Below, piece after piece: positions 25,584-33,886 of a stretch of 64,000 bases of DNA. The notes beneath the pieces were generated by a model that had not been told where the DNA came from, made no database searches, and worked only from the letters and a program-made list of their open reading frames with translations. The translations under genes were made by a program, and so were the position numbers. This DNA is from Ectopseudomonas toyotomiensis. GTDB lineage: Bacteria; Pseudomonadota; Gammaproteobacteria; Pseudomonadales; Pseudomonadaceae. The stretch spans positions 62,001-126,000 of the forward strand of contig NZ_FOXK01000011.1 of assembly GCF_900115695.1 (NCBI RefSeq), in the 5' to 3' direction. How positions within the stretch are numbered: position 1 is the stretch's first letter; each line of letters starts with the position of its first letter.

Positions 25584-26522
25584 TTATTCGGTGCGACCAG
25601 TATCGAGCGCCTGACGACCAGCCAGCCACTCCAGGCCCAGCACCAAGGCGATACCGACGATTGCCAATACCACGGCAAGCAAGAGCTGTGGGTCCTGGCC
25701 ACTGATTTCTGCAAAATGCCCCGGCAGCAGATTGCTCTGCAGCAGCGGCACCTGCTCACCTTTACTGTCGATACGCCAGCTCAGGGTCTCCTTCCAGGGC
25801 CAGACCTTGTTCAGCGACCCCAGCATCAGGCCAACCAGAAACGCCAGACTGAGGTCACGCCAACGTGATAGCAGCCAACTGAGCAGGCGCGCGAAACTGA
25901 GAATGCCAACCAGGCAGCCGCTGGCGAACACCGCCATGACCAGCAGATCGAGGTCCTTCACCGCCCCCAGCACCACCGAGTAGAGCCCGAGCAGAAGCAG
26001 GATGAAGCTGCCCGAAATACCCGGCAGAATCATCGCGCAGATGGCGATGGCACCAGCCAGGAACAAGGTCGGCAGGTCACTGCCCCACTGCATCGGGGCG
26101 GCAACGGTGATCCAGTAGGCGAAAGCCAGGCCAAGCAGAAAGCTCACCGCCCGGCTCCAGTTCCAGCGATTGATTTCTCGTCCGACCATATAGGTAGACA
26201 CCAGAATCAGGCCGAAGAAGAACGACCATACCGGAATCGGATGATGCTCAAGCAGATAGGTAATCAGGCGTGCAAGCGTGAGAATGCTGGTCAGGATGCC
26301 GCACAGCAGCACCAGCAGGAAGGTCGCGTTGGCCATCTGCCAGGCGTCCCTGATACGGCCACGCAGTAGCAACAGAAGCGCTTCGGGAATGCTGGCGATG
26401 GAGCGCAGCAGTTCGTCATAGATACCGCTGATAAATGCGATGGTGCCGCCAGAAACGCCTGGCACCACATCGGCAGCGCCCATGGCCATGCCCTTGGCAT
26501 AGAGCAGGAAATGTTTCTTCAT
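25584..26522 (-). CDS. DUF368 membrane protein, putative undecaprenyl-phosphate translocase
   Basis: A 312-residue polytopic inner-membrane protein with about eight to ten hydrophobic helices. It has the family motif MGAADVVPGVSGGTIAFI near the N-terminus and a second copy-like ILPGISGSFILLLLGLY in the middle, typical of DUF368. Members of this family (PopT) were shown to recycle undecaprenyl phosphate across the membrane in other bacteria; that function is by homology here. The start at 26522 (MKKHFLLYAKGM) has GGAAGG just upstream. A 34-residue Cys-rich upstream extension of the frame is rejected. It lies between pcm and nlpD on the same strand, 25 bases after pcm. Confidence 0.88.
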   Translation of the reverse strand: MKKHFLLYAKGMAMGAADVVPGVSGGTIAFISGIYDELLRSIASIPEALLLLLRGRIRDAWQMANATFLLVLLCGILTSILTLARLITYLLEHHPIPVWSFFFGLILVSTYMVGREINRWNWSRAVSFLLGLAFAYWITVAAPMQWGSDLPTLFLAGAIAICAMILPGISGSFILLLLGLYSVVLGAVKDLDLLVMAVFASGCLVGILSFARLLSWLLSRWRDLSLAFLVGLMLGSLNKVWPWKETLSWRIDSKGEQVPLLQSNLLPGHFAEISGQDPQLLLAVVLAIVGIALVLGLEWLAGRQALDTGRTE

Positions 26523-26547
26523 GGATCCTTCCAGAGCAATGGAGCGG

Positions 26548-27222
26548 TCAGGCCAGCGGCCCATTGAGCAACGGCACGAAACGCACCGCATCGAGCACGT
26601 GACGGGAAAAACCACCCTCTTCACGCACGATCAGCAACAGTTGTTGCACATCACCGCTACCAACCGGAATGACTAGACGTCCGCCTGGGGCCAGTTGATC
26701 GAGCAAGGCCTGAGGCACTTGCGCGGCGGCAGCGGTGACGATGATGCCGTTGTACGGACCGAGCGCGTTCCAGCCTTCCCAGCCATCCCCCCAGCGAAAG
26801 ACCACGTTGCGCAGCTTGAGTTCGGCCAGACGCTCCTTGGCGCGATCCTGCAGCACCTGAATACGCTCGACCGAAAACACTCGCTCGACCAATTGCGCCA
26901 GCACAGCGGTCTGGTAACCAGAGCCGGTACCGATTTCCAGCACCTTGTCCAGCGGGCCCGCAGCCAACAGTAGCTCGGTCATGCGCCCAACCATATAAGG
27001 CTGGGAAATGGTCTGGTTATGGCCGATAGGCAGCGCGGTGTCTTCATAGGCGCGGTGCGCCAGGGCTTCGTCGACGAACAGATGGCGCGGCGTACGGCGG
27101 ATCACCTCCAATACCCGCGCGTTGGACAGCCCCTCCTCATAGAGGCGCTGGATCAATCGTTCGCGGGTGCGCTGCGAGGTCATGCCGATCCCGCTGCGCT
27201 GCATCTCGTCCTGTCCACGCAT
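26548..27222 (-). CDS. pcm: Protein-L-isoaspartate O-methyltransferase
   Basis: Repairs isoaspartyl residues in aged proteins by SAM-dependent methylation. Core motifs are GHNQTISQPYMV (substrate loop), VLEIGTGSGYQTAVLA (SAM site) and LAPGGRLVIPVG. I give the ATG at 27222 (224 residues) because its first base overlaps the surE stop (TGATG) and GGAGGG lies nine bases upstream. Homologues are often annotated from the internal ATG at 27183 (MTSQRTRERL, 211 residues), which has a weaker site. Pcm is cytoplasmic and associated with stationary-phase survival, fitting the surE-pcm-nlpD-rpoS cluster. Confidence 0.93.
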   Translation of the reverse strand: MRGQDEMQRSGIGMTSQRTRERLIQRLYEEGLSNARVLEVIRRTPRHLFVDEALAHRAYEDTALPIGHNQTISQPYMVGRMTELLLAAGPLDKVLEIGTGSGYQTAVLAQLVERVFSVERIQVLQDRAKERLAELKLRNVVFRWGDGWEGWNALGPYNGIIVTAAAAQVPQALLDQLAPGGRLVIPVGSGDVQQLLLIVREEGGFSRHVLDAVRFVPLLNGPLA

Positions 27223-27971
27223 CAGAAGATGCCCTCCAGCCAGCCATCCATCGTTTCGAGGGCCTCATTGAACGTGCGATCAAGCCGTAGCGGCGTGATC
27301 GATACATAACCTTGCATCACGGCATGAAAATCGGTGCCCTGACTGCCATCCTCGACATCACCGGCGGCGGCAATCCAGTAACCTTCCTTGCCACGCGGGT
27401 TGACCACCTTGACCGGCGCCGCCGCACGCGCGCGATGACCGAGTCGGGTCAGCTGCACACCACGGATATGTTCCAGCGGCAGATTCGGCACGTTGACGTT
27501 GAGTACGGTACGCGGCGGCAGTTCGAGGCGCTCGTGCGCCTCCACCAGCTTGCGGGCGAAATAGGCCGCAGTCGGCAGATTGTCGGGCAGGCGCGAGAGC
27601 AGCGAAAAGGCGAACGCCGGCTTGCTCAGGAAACGTCCTTCGAGCGCTGCGGCGACGGTACCGGAATAGAGCACGTCATCGCCCAGGTTGGCGCCCAGGT
27701 TGATGCCGGAGACAACCATATCCGGCGTCTGCTCGAGCAGACCGTTGAGCCCCAGGTGCACGCAATCGGTCGGCGTGCCATTAAGGCTGATGTAGCCATT
27801 GGCCAAGGCCATGGGATGCAGCGGACGATCGAGCGTCAGCGCACTGCTGGCACCGCTCCTGTCTTCGGCAGGGGCGATCACCAAGCACTCGGCATAGTCG
27901 GCCAGCGCTTGGTGCAACGCAGCGATACCGGGCGCGTTCACCCCGTCGTCGTTGGAAATCAGAATTCGCAT
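27222..27971 (-). CDS. surE: 5'/3'-nucleotidase SurE
   Basis: A 249-residue metal-dependent nucleotidase. The active site is SNDDG (Asp8, Asp9 in MRILISNDDGVNAPG), the serine loop is AEDRSGASSALTL, and the metal Asn is in VSGINLGANLGDDVLYSGTVAAA. SurE hydrolyses nucleoside monophosphates and aids survival in stationary phase. The start at 27971 is fixed by this conserved N-terminus. It overlaps the end of truD by 13 bases and its stop overlaps the pcm start by one base, so translation is probably coupled through the cluster. Confidence 0.95.
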   Translation of the reverse strand: MRILISNDDGVNAPGIAALHQALADYAECLVIAPAEDRSGASSALTLDRPLHPMALANGYISLNGTPTDCVHLGLNGLLEQTPDMVVSGINLGANLGDDVLYSGTVAAALEGRFLSKPAFAFSLLSRLPDNLPTAAYFARKLVEAHERLELPPRTVLNVNVPNLPLEHIRGVQLTRLGHRARAAAPVKVVNPRGKEGYWIAAAGDVEDGSQGTDFHAVMQGYVSITPLRLDRTFNEALETMDGWLEGIF

Positions 27972-29017
27972 GGAGTATCCGTCTGCCCTGCTGGCACCAG
28001 ATCGAGCAATTCGCGCACCACCACGGTGGCGAAACACCCGGCCGGCAGGACGAATGCAAGTTGCAGAATATCGGGTTCGGGATAATGCCATGACAGGCCG
28101 CCGATGGGGAGGCGCAGAATTCGCCGTTCGTGCGCCATGTCCGCCTTGATCAGCCATTGCACCAGTTGCGCGGCCTCATCGGCTACTTCCTGCTCCAGCT
28201 GTCGGGTCTCACCAGCGGTCGGCAAAGGCCCGTCGCCCCACAGCGGGCCGGTCGGATGCAGGTCAAGAATGGCCAGGCGCGGGTCAATGCGCTCGGCCTC
28301 GCCAGCCATAAAGAAACTGCGGCTGGCGGTGAAGGCCAGCAAGTCACCGATCTGCGCCTGATTCCAGGTGCCAGCAGCCACGCGCTTGGCCAACACTTGA
28401 TTGAACAGGTAGCTGCGTGCCGAAGAGAGCAGTCGCGAGCGCAGGTTGCGCTGCACCGGCAACTCCAGGCGCGCGGCAAAATCGCGGGCCTGCTCGACAT
28501 TACCGCCATCGAAGCCGAAGCGCTGCGAGCCGTAGTAATTGGGCACGCCTTGCGCAGCGATACGCTGCAGGCGCAGCTCCAGCGCATCGCGGTCCGCTTC
28601 GAGGGCTGTCAGGCGCAGGGTGAAACCATTGGCGGCATGGGCGCCGCGCTGCAGCTTGCGGTTATGCCGCTCACTGCGCTGGATCACCAGATCATCGCCC
28701 TGCGCGGCCGCCAGATCGGGATCGGCCTTGCCCGGCAGGTGCAGGCTGAACCACTGGCGGGTCAGTGCCTGACGATCCTTGAGTCCCGCGTAACTGACCG
28801 CCTTGAGCGGCAGGCCGGCAGCGCGGGCGATACGCCGGGCGGCCTCTTCGGTATTCAAACCACGCTTTTCCACCCATAGCCAGAGGTGCTCACCCTGGCC
28901 AGTGAGCGGGATGTCGAGCACTTCGTCGACCTGGAAGTCCTCGGCCGTGGCCTTCAGCACCGCGCGCCCACAGGCCTCGCCGTGGGCCCGCGGCCCGAGC
29001 AGTTGCAGCTCGTTCAT
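27959..29017 (-). CDS. truD: tRNA pseudouridine(13) synthase TruD
   Basis: A 352-residue pseudouridine synthase of the TruD family, modifying U13 of tRNA-Glu. The catalytic Asp is in SYAGLKDRQALTRQWFS, and FTLRLTAL and VPNYYGSQRFGFDGGN are family blocks. The TRUD insertion domain spans roughly residues 150-300. Its ATG overlaps the ispF stop by four bases (ATGA), and its 3' end overlaps surE by 13 bases, so ispF-truD-surE-pcm form a tightly packed operon. Confidence 0.95.
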   Translation of the reverse strand: MNELQLLGPRAHGEACGRAVLKATAEDFQVDEVLDIPLTGQGEHLWLWVEKRGLNTEEAARRIARAAGLPLKAVSYAGLKDRQALTRQWFSLHLPGKADPDLAAAQGDDLVIQRSERHNRKLQRGAHAANGFTLRLTALEADRDALELRLQRIAAQGVPNYYGSQRFGFDGGNVEQARDFAARLELPVQRNLRSRLLSSARSYLFNQVLAKRVAAGTWNQAQIGDLLAFTASRSFFMAGEAERIDPRLAILDLHPTGPLWGDGPLPTAGETRQLEQEVADEAAQLVQWLIKADMAHERRILRLPIGGLSWHYPEPDILQLAFVLPAGCFATVVVRELLDLVPAGQTDTPCEF

Positions 29018-29487
29018 GCCTTGACCAGCAGGGCCACGGCATGCACCGCGATACCTTCCTCACGCCCGGTGAAACCCAGCTTCTCGGTGGTGGTGGCCTT
29101 GACGTTGACCTGATCCAGTTCCACGCCGAGGTCTTCGGCGATACGCTCGCGCATGCTCTCGATATGCGGCGCCATCTTCGGCGCCTGGGCGATGATGGTA
29201 GCGTCGACATTGCCCACGGCGTAGCCCTTGGCCTGTACCAGGCTGAATACGTGACGCAGCAGTGCGCGGCTGTCGGCGCCCTTGAAGGTCGGATCGGTAT
29301 CAGGGAAGTGCTTGCCGATATCACCCAGCGCCACCGCACCGAGCAGGGCATCGCTCAGCGCGTGCAGCAGCACGTCGCCGTCGGAGTGAGCGACAAGACC
29401 GAATTTATGGGGAATCCGTACGCCGCCGAGGGTGATGAAATCGCCTTCGCCGAAGCGGTGTACGTCATAGCCATGACCGATACGCAT
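29014..29487 (-). CDS. ispF: 2-C-methyl-D-erythritol 2,4-cyclodiphosphate synthase
   Basis: A 157-residue trimeric enzyme of the MEP isoprenoid pathway. The zinc ligands are in GYDVHRF (Asp8, His10) and HSDGDVLLHALSDALLGA (His42). TDPTFKGADSR and VNVKATTTEKLGFTGR are further conserved blocks. The start at 29487 (MRIGHGYDVH) is universal for the family; the frame runs open further upstream into repeat DNA. The partner ispD lies 4 kb away, separated by the formaldehyde genes, while dxr is at 53 kb. Confidence 0.96.
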   Translation of the reverse strand: MRIGHGYDVHRFGEGDFITLGGVRIPHKFGLVAHSDGDVLLHALSDALLGAVALGDIGKHFPDTDPTFKGADSRALLRHVFSLVQAKGYAVGNVDATIIAQAPKMAPHIESMRERIAEDLGVELDQVNVKATTTEKLGFTGREEGIAVHAVALLVKA

Positions 29488-29540
29488 AAAGAACAACGCC
29501 CTGAAAAAGTCAGGGCGTGATTCTACATGCACAGGCCGCC

Positions 29541-29601
29541 GTAGGGTGCGCCGTGCGCACCGAGCGCTAGAGTTCACCCCGGTGCGCACAGCGCACCCTA
29601 C
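29541..29601. repeat. REP doublet (REPIN-like), GTAGGG family
   Basis: Inverted pair: GTAGGGTGCGC... on the left (29541-29561) and ...GCGCACCCTAC on the right (29581-29601), 19 bases apart. The right copy supplies the TAG stop of fghA (29598-29600). It lies between fghA and ispF, which run in the same direction, and may end or attenuate the fghA transcript. Confidence 0.85.
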
Positions 29602-30440
29602 GCCAACGCTCCGGCATGATGACGCAGGTGATCATCGATGAAACTGGCGATGAAGTAGTAGCTGTGGTCATAGCCCGGCTGCATGCGCAGCGTCAGTGGA
29701 TGACCGGCGGCCTTGGCGGCAGCCTGCAATGCCTGGGGTTTGAGCTGGCCTTCGAGGAAATCATCACGATCACCCTGATCGACCAGGATCGGCAGTTGCT
29801 CGCTGGCTTCGGCGATCAATACGCTGGCATCCCATTCGCGCCAGCGCGAACGCTCCTCGCCCAGATACAGGGAAAAGGCCTTCTCGCCCCAGGGGCAGTT
29901 CATCGGATTGCTGATCGGTGAGAACGCCGATACCGACTGATAACGCCCTGGGTTCTTCAGCGCGCAGATCAGCGCACCGTGACCGCCCATGGAGTGACCG
30001 GCAATGCCGCGCTTGTCGGTGACTGGAAAATTGGCCTCGATCAGCGCCGGCAACTCCTGCACCACGTAATCGTACATGCGGTAGTGTCGCGCGAAGGGCT
30101 CCTGGGTGGCATTGACATAGAAGCCTGCACCCAGACCGAAGTCATAGGCGCCGTTGGCATCATCGGCCACGCCTTCGCCACGCGGGCTGGTATCCGGCGC
30201 GACGATGATCAGCCCCAGCTCGGCGGCCATACGCTGGGCGCCGGCTTTCTGCATGAAATTCTCGTCCGTGCAGGTCAGGCCGCTGAGCCAGTACAGCACT
30301 GGCAACTTGGCACCCTGCTCAGCCTGCGGCGGCAGGTAGACGGCGAATACCATGTCGCAGTTGAGACTGCTGGAGCGATGGCGATAGCGCTTGTGCCAGC
30401 CACCGAAGCTCTTGTTGCTGGAAACGATTTCGAGGCTCAT
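29598..30440 (-). CDS. fghA: S-formylglutathione hydrolase
   Basis: A 280-residue alpha/beta-hydrolase (esterase D family). The nucleophile is in GHSMGGHGAL, WLSGLTCTDENF is the oxyanion region, and the catalytic His is in PGYDHSYYFI. It hydrolyses S-formylglutathione to formate and glutathione, the last step of glutathione-dependent formaldehyde detoxification. The ATG at 30440 has GGAG six bases upstream. The stop TAG belongs to the REP element at 29581-29601. It lies downstream of adhC with a REP doublet between them. Confidence 0.95.
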   Translation of the reverse strand: MSLEIVSSNKSFGGWHKRYRHRSSSLNCDMVFAVYLPPQAEQGAKLPVLYWLSGLTCTDENFMQKAGAQRMAAELGLIIVAPDTSPRGEGVADDANGAYDFGLGAGFYVNATQEPFARHYRMYDYVVQELPALIEANFPVTDKRGIAGHSMGGHGALICALKNPGRYQSVSAFSPISNPMNCPWGEKAFSLYLGEERSRWREWDASVLIAEASEQLPILVDQGDRDDFLEGQLKPQALQAAAKAAGHPLTLRMQPGYDHSYYFIASFIDDHLRHHAGALA

Positions 30441-30450
30441 GGGCATCTCC

Positions 30451-30502
30451 GTAGGGTGCGCCGTGCGCACCACTTGATCCTGGTGCGCATGGCGCACCCT
30501 AC
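30451..30502. repeat. REP doublet (REPIN-like), GTAGGG family
   Basis: Inverted pair with GTAGGGTGCGCCGTGCGCAC on the left and GTGCGCATGGCGCACCCTAC on the right, only 10 bases apart. It occupies most of the 80-base gap between adhC and fghA. A hairpin here in the adhC-fghA mRNA could protect the adhC part from exonucleases and give the two genes unequal expression. Confidence 0.87.
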
Positions 30503-30520
30503 AGTCAGGTCACCCTGAAC

Positions 30521-31633
30521 TCAGAAATGAATGACGGTACGAATGCTCTTGCCTTCGTGCATCAGCTCGAAGGCCTCGTTGATTTCTTCCAGCGGCAGGT
30601 TGTGGGTGATGAAAGTGTCCAGCGGGATTTCACCGCTCTGCGACTTCTCGACATAGCTGGGCAGCTCGGTACGACCCTTGACGCCACCGAAAGCGCTGCC
30701 GCGCCAGACGCGGCCGGTCACCAGCTGGAATGGTCGGGTGCTGATCTCTGCGCCGGCCGGTGCGACGCCAATGATGGTCGACTCGCCCCAGCCCTTGTGG
30801 CAGCACTCCAGCGCGGCGCGCATCAGTTGCACATTGCCGATGCACTCGAAGCTGTAGTCGACGCCACCGTCGGTCATCTCGACGATGACTTCCTGGATCG
30901 GCTTGCTGTGATCTTTCGGATTGACGAAATCGGTGATACCCAGCTCACGCGCCACCGCCTCTTTGGCCGGATTGATATCGATACCGATGATGCGCGAAGC
31001 CTTGGCCATCTTCGCGCCGATGATCGCCGCCAGTCCGATACCGCCCAGGCCGAAGATGGCCACAGTGGAGCCCTCGGTGACCTTGGCGGTGTTGAGCACG
31101 GCACCGATACCGGTGGTCACGCCACAACCGAGCAGGCAGACCTTCTCCAGCGGCGCCTCCTTGGGGATCTTGGCCAAGGAGACTTCCGGCAGCACGGTGT
31201 ACTCGGAGAAGGTCGAGCAGCCCATGTAGTGATAGACCGGCTCGCCATTGTAGGAGAAGCGACTGGTGCCGTCAGGCATCAGACCCTTACCCTGAGTGGC
31301 GCGTACCGAGCTGCACAGGTTGGTCTTGTTGGATTTGCAGAATTTGCACTCGCCGCACTCGGCGGTGTACAGCGGGATCACGTGGTCGCCGACCGCCAGC
31401 GAGGTAACGCCCTCGCCCACCGCCTCGACAATGCCACCACCCTCATGGCCGAGAATGCAGGGGAACACACCCTCGCTGTCCTGGCCGGACAGGGTATAGG
31501 CGTCGGTGTGGCAGACGCCGGTCGCGACGATACGCACCAGCACCTCGCCAGCCTTGGGCGGCGCCACATCGACTTCGACGATTTTCAGGGGTTCATTCGG
31601 GGCGAAGGCAACGGCGGCACGAGACTTGATCAT
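30521..31633 (-). CDS. adhC: S-(hydroxymethyl)glutathione dehydrogenase (class III alcohol dehydrogenase)
   Basis: A 370-residue zinc enzyme (also called FrmA) that oxidises S-hydroxymethylglutathione to S-formylglutathione with NAD. Catalytic zinc ligands are in GVCHTDAYTLSG and GHEGGG with Cys in LLGCGVTTGIGA. The structural-zinc cysteines are in CGECKFCKSNKTNLC. The NAD site is IFGLGGIGLAAI. Length matches the family. It is divergent from the LysR gene gfnR across 176 bases and is followed by fghA. Confidence 0.97.
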   Translation of the reverse strand: MIKSRAAVAFAPNEPLKIVEVDVAPPKAGEVLVRIVATGVCHTDAYTLSGQDSEGVFPCILGHEGGGIVEAVGEGVTSLAVGDHVIPLYTAECGECKFCKSNKTNLCSSVRATQGKGLMPDGTSRFSYNGEPVYHYMGCSTFSEYTVLPEVSLAKIPKEAPLEKVCLLGCGVTTGIGAVLNTAKVTEGSTVAIFGLGGIGLAAIIGAKMAKASRIIGIDINPAKEAVARELGITDFVNPKDHSKPIQEVIVEMTDGGVDYSFECIGNVQLMRAALECCHKGWGESTIIGVAPAGAEISTRPFQLVTGRVWRGSAFGGVKGRTELPSYVEKSQSGEIPLDTFITHNLPLEEINEAFELMHEGKSIRTVIHF

Positions 31634-31809
31634 GACAGTTCTCTCAGGGGAGCGTGGACAATGACCGGCAGTCTAGTTCATGGCCCACACGAGATAATCA
31701 CCAGAAGAGCAAAACATTATTGCCATACAGGGATAATATTAAGCCTCTTATGCAGGAGCCGGCCTGCCGGCGATTACGCTCGCATCCGGCTACAGGAGAA
31801 GGAGAATCG
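31634..31809. promoter_or_regulatory. Divergent adhC/gfnR control region
   Basis: 176 bases between divergent adhC and the LysR gene. It contains an AT-rich inverted repeat ATTAT-N12-ATAAT at 31716-31737, a plausible LysR-type operator, in an otherwise GC-rich background. The promoters themselves are not clear enough to mark. Confidence 0.4.
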
Positions 31810-32706
31810 ATGAATCGCTGGGAAGGACTCGACGAATTCGTTGCCGTCGCCGAATGCGGGCAATTCAGTGCCGCCGCCGAGCGCCTGGGATTGTCCACCT
31901 CGCAGGTCAGCCGCCAGGTCGCACGCCTGGAAGAGCGTCTGCAGAGCCGCCTGTTCTACCGTAGCACCAGACGGGTCGCGCTGACCGAGGCCGGCCAGTT
32001 GTTTCTACAACACTGCCAGCGCCTGCAGGATGCACGCGAAGAAGCGCTACGAGCAGTTGGCGATCTCGGCGCTGAACCCAAGGGGCTGCTGCGCATGACC
32101 TGTGCGGTGGCTTACGGCGAGCGCTTCATCGTACCGCTGGTCAACGAATTCATGGCGCGGCATCCGCAGCTGCGCGTGGAGATCGAACTGTCCAACCGTC
32201 AGCTCGACATGCTGCACGAGGGACTGGACCTGGCCATCCGCCTGGGGCGCCTGCAGGACTCGCGCCTGATGGCCATGCGTCTCGCGCCTCGAGAAATGTA
32301 TCTGTGCGCTGCTCCCGACTATCTGCAACGCTACGGGCGCCCGCACTCGCTATCCGAGCTAGCCCGACACAATTGCCTGGTGGGTAGCAGCGACCACTGG
32401 AGCTTTGCCGAGAACGGTCGCGAAACCCAGGTGCGCATACAGGGTAACTGGCGTTGCAATAGCGGCCAGGCCGTGCTCGACGCAGCGCTGCGCGGTTTTG
32501 GGCTGTGCCAGCTGCCGGACTATTACGTATTGGAACACCTGCGCAGCGGAAGGCTGATCTCTCTGCTGGAGCAGCATCGCCCACCCAACACCGCAGTTTG
32601 GGCGCTTTACCCGCAGCAACGTCACCTTTCGCCCAAGGTACGTCAGTTGATCGACTCGCTGCGCCAGGGGCTTGGCCAACGCGCCGAATACCTCGATCAC
32701 TCCTGA
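31810..32706 (+). CDS. gfnR: LysR-family regulator, likely GfnR of formaldehyde detoxification
   Basis: A 298-residue LysR regulator. The N-terminal winged helix-turn-helix (WEGLDEFVAVAECGQFSAAA, then LGLSTSQVSRQVARLEERL) is followed by the periplasmic-binding-protein-like effector domain (about 90-295). The start has GGAGAAGGAGA just upstream. It is divergent from adhC-fghA, as LysR regulators usually are from their targets. In P. aeruginosa the equivalent gene was reported as the glutathione-dependent formaldehyde regulator. The symbol rests on that synteny. Confidence 0.78.
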   Translation: MNRWEGLDEFVAVAECGQFSAAAERLGLSTSQVSRQVARLEERLQSRLFYRSTRRVALTEAGQLFLQHCQRLQDAREEALRAVGDLGAEPKGLLRMTCAVAYGERFIVPLVNEFMARHPQLRVEIELSNRQLDMLHEGLDLAIRLGRLQDSRLMAMRLAPREMYLCAAPDYLQRYGRPHSLSELARHNCLVGSSDHWSFAENGRETQVRIQGNWRCNSGQAVLDAALRGFGLCQLPDYYVLEHLRSGRLISLLEQHRPPNTAVWALYPQQRHLSPKVRQLIDSLRQGLGQRAEYLDHS

Positions 32707-32848
32707 GATTCTGCAACAACCTTGTCACCCAGCTGAACGGTCATGGAATGTCACAAGCTGGGGCGAAACTTGAGCGAGGCGACCGCGTCACAATCCATGC
32801 ACCCCGCCAAACGGGGCCTCACGAACTCAGTTACATGAGGACATGGTT

Positions 32849-33172
32849 ATGCAGGTTCTGGTCAACAGTGGTAAGCACGTCACCTCCTCGATGGACTTCA
32901 AGGATGACATTCGCAGTCGCATCCGGGACAAGCTCCAGCGCTACGAGGACCACCTCACCCGGATCGAAATTCATCTCTCCGACGAGAACGCGCTCAAGAG
33001 TGGCCCACAGGACAAGCGCTGCAAGGTCGAGGCGCGGATGAAGGGACGCGATCCACTGACGGTCTCCCACGATGCCAGCGAACTGCAGCAGGCGATCGAC
33101 GGCGCCATGAACAAGCTGACCAACGCGCTGGATCGCAACCTGGGCAAAGATGCCAAACGCTGGACACACTGA
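32849..33172 (+). CDS. Short HPF/RaiA-like ribosome-associated protein
   Basis: A 107-residue protein (MQVLVNSGKHV...) of the sigma-54 modulation/S30EA family, which bind the 30S decoding site and silence ribosomes. Family-like features are the alternating N-terminal strand-helix pattern, LTRIEIHLSDEN, CKVEARMKGRDPLTVSHDASEL, and a helix AIDGAMNKLTNALDRNLGK. It is diverged from the usual Pseudomonas HPF found beside rpoN, and lacks a long C-terminal dimerisation domain. I start at 32849, eight bases after GAGG; the ATG at 32843 is too close to that box. It stands alone between gfnR and convergent ispD. Confidence 0.82.
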   Translation: MQVLVNSGKHVTSSMDFKDDIRSRIRDKLQRYEDHLTRIEIHLSDENALKSGPQDKRCKVEARMKGRDPLTVSHDASELQQAIDGAMNKLTNALDRNLGKDAKRWTH

Positions 33173-33187
33173 TGCGACAGTTCTAGT

Positions 33188-33886
33188 TCAACGGTCTTGC
33201 GGCCATATGGACTGTAGATAATGCAAATCTTCCGGGCGGGTGACCTTGAGGTTATCCGCCCGGCCTTCGATGAGCCGGGGCGACTGCCCTGCCCACTCCA
33301 TGGCCGAGGCTTCATCGGTCACTGCCACACCTTCTTCGAGCGCTTGCGCCAGTGCCTCGCGTAACGCCCCCAGGCGGAACATCTGCGGTGTGTAGGCCTG
33401 CCAGATCACGCTACGATCCACGGTCTCCAACACTCGACCATCGCGCCCGATACGCTTGAGCGTATCGCGCACCGGCACCGCCAGCAGGCCGCCGACCGGA
33501 TCATCAGTCAGACTGTCCAACAGGCGATCCAGATCCTCAGGGGTGAGGTTGGGACGCGCGGCGTCGTGCACCAGCACCCAGTCATCTCTATCGGCACCAC
33601 CGGCCAGTAACGACTCCAGCCCGGCCAGCACCGAGTCGGCGCGCTCACGCCCGCCAGGTGCACGGCGAATACGCGGATCACGCGCCAGTGGCAGCTGCGG
33701 CCAGAACGGGTCATCCACGGCAACGCATACCACCGCGCCCAACAGGCCGGGATGGTCGAGAAAACAATGCAGAGTATGTTCGAGAATGCAGCGGCCGGCG
33801 ATCTGCAGGTACTGCTTGGGTCGGTCGGCGGCCATCCGCGCGCCGACGCCGGCGGCCGGGATCACCAGCCAGAACTTCGTGATCAT
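33188..33886 (-). CDS. ispD: 2-C-methyl-D-erythritol 4-phosphate cytidylyltransferase
   Basis: A 232-residue nucleotidyltransferase of the MEP pathway. Signatures are VIPAAGVGARMAADRPKQYL (CTP loop with Arg and Lys), VLVHDAARPN, and a final TDEASAMEW. It transfers CMP to methylerythritol phosphate. Its ATG overlaps the ftsB stop by four bases (ATGA), so the two are translationally coupled, the usual ftsB-ispD pairing of gammaproteobacteria. Confidence 0.95.
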   Translation of the reverse strand: MITKFWLVIPAAGVGARMAADRPKQYLQIAGRCILEHTLHCFLDHPGLLGAVVCVAVDDPFWPQLPLARDPRIRRAPGGRERADSVLAGLESLLAGGADRDDWVLVHDAARPNLTPEDLDRLLDSLTDDPVGGLLAVPVRDTLKRIGRDGRVLETVDRSVIWQAYTPQMFRLGALREALAQALEEGVAVTDEASAMEWAGQSPRLIEGRADNLKVTRPEDLHYLQSIWPQDR

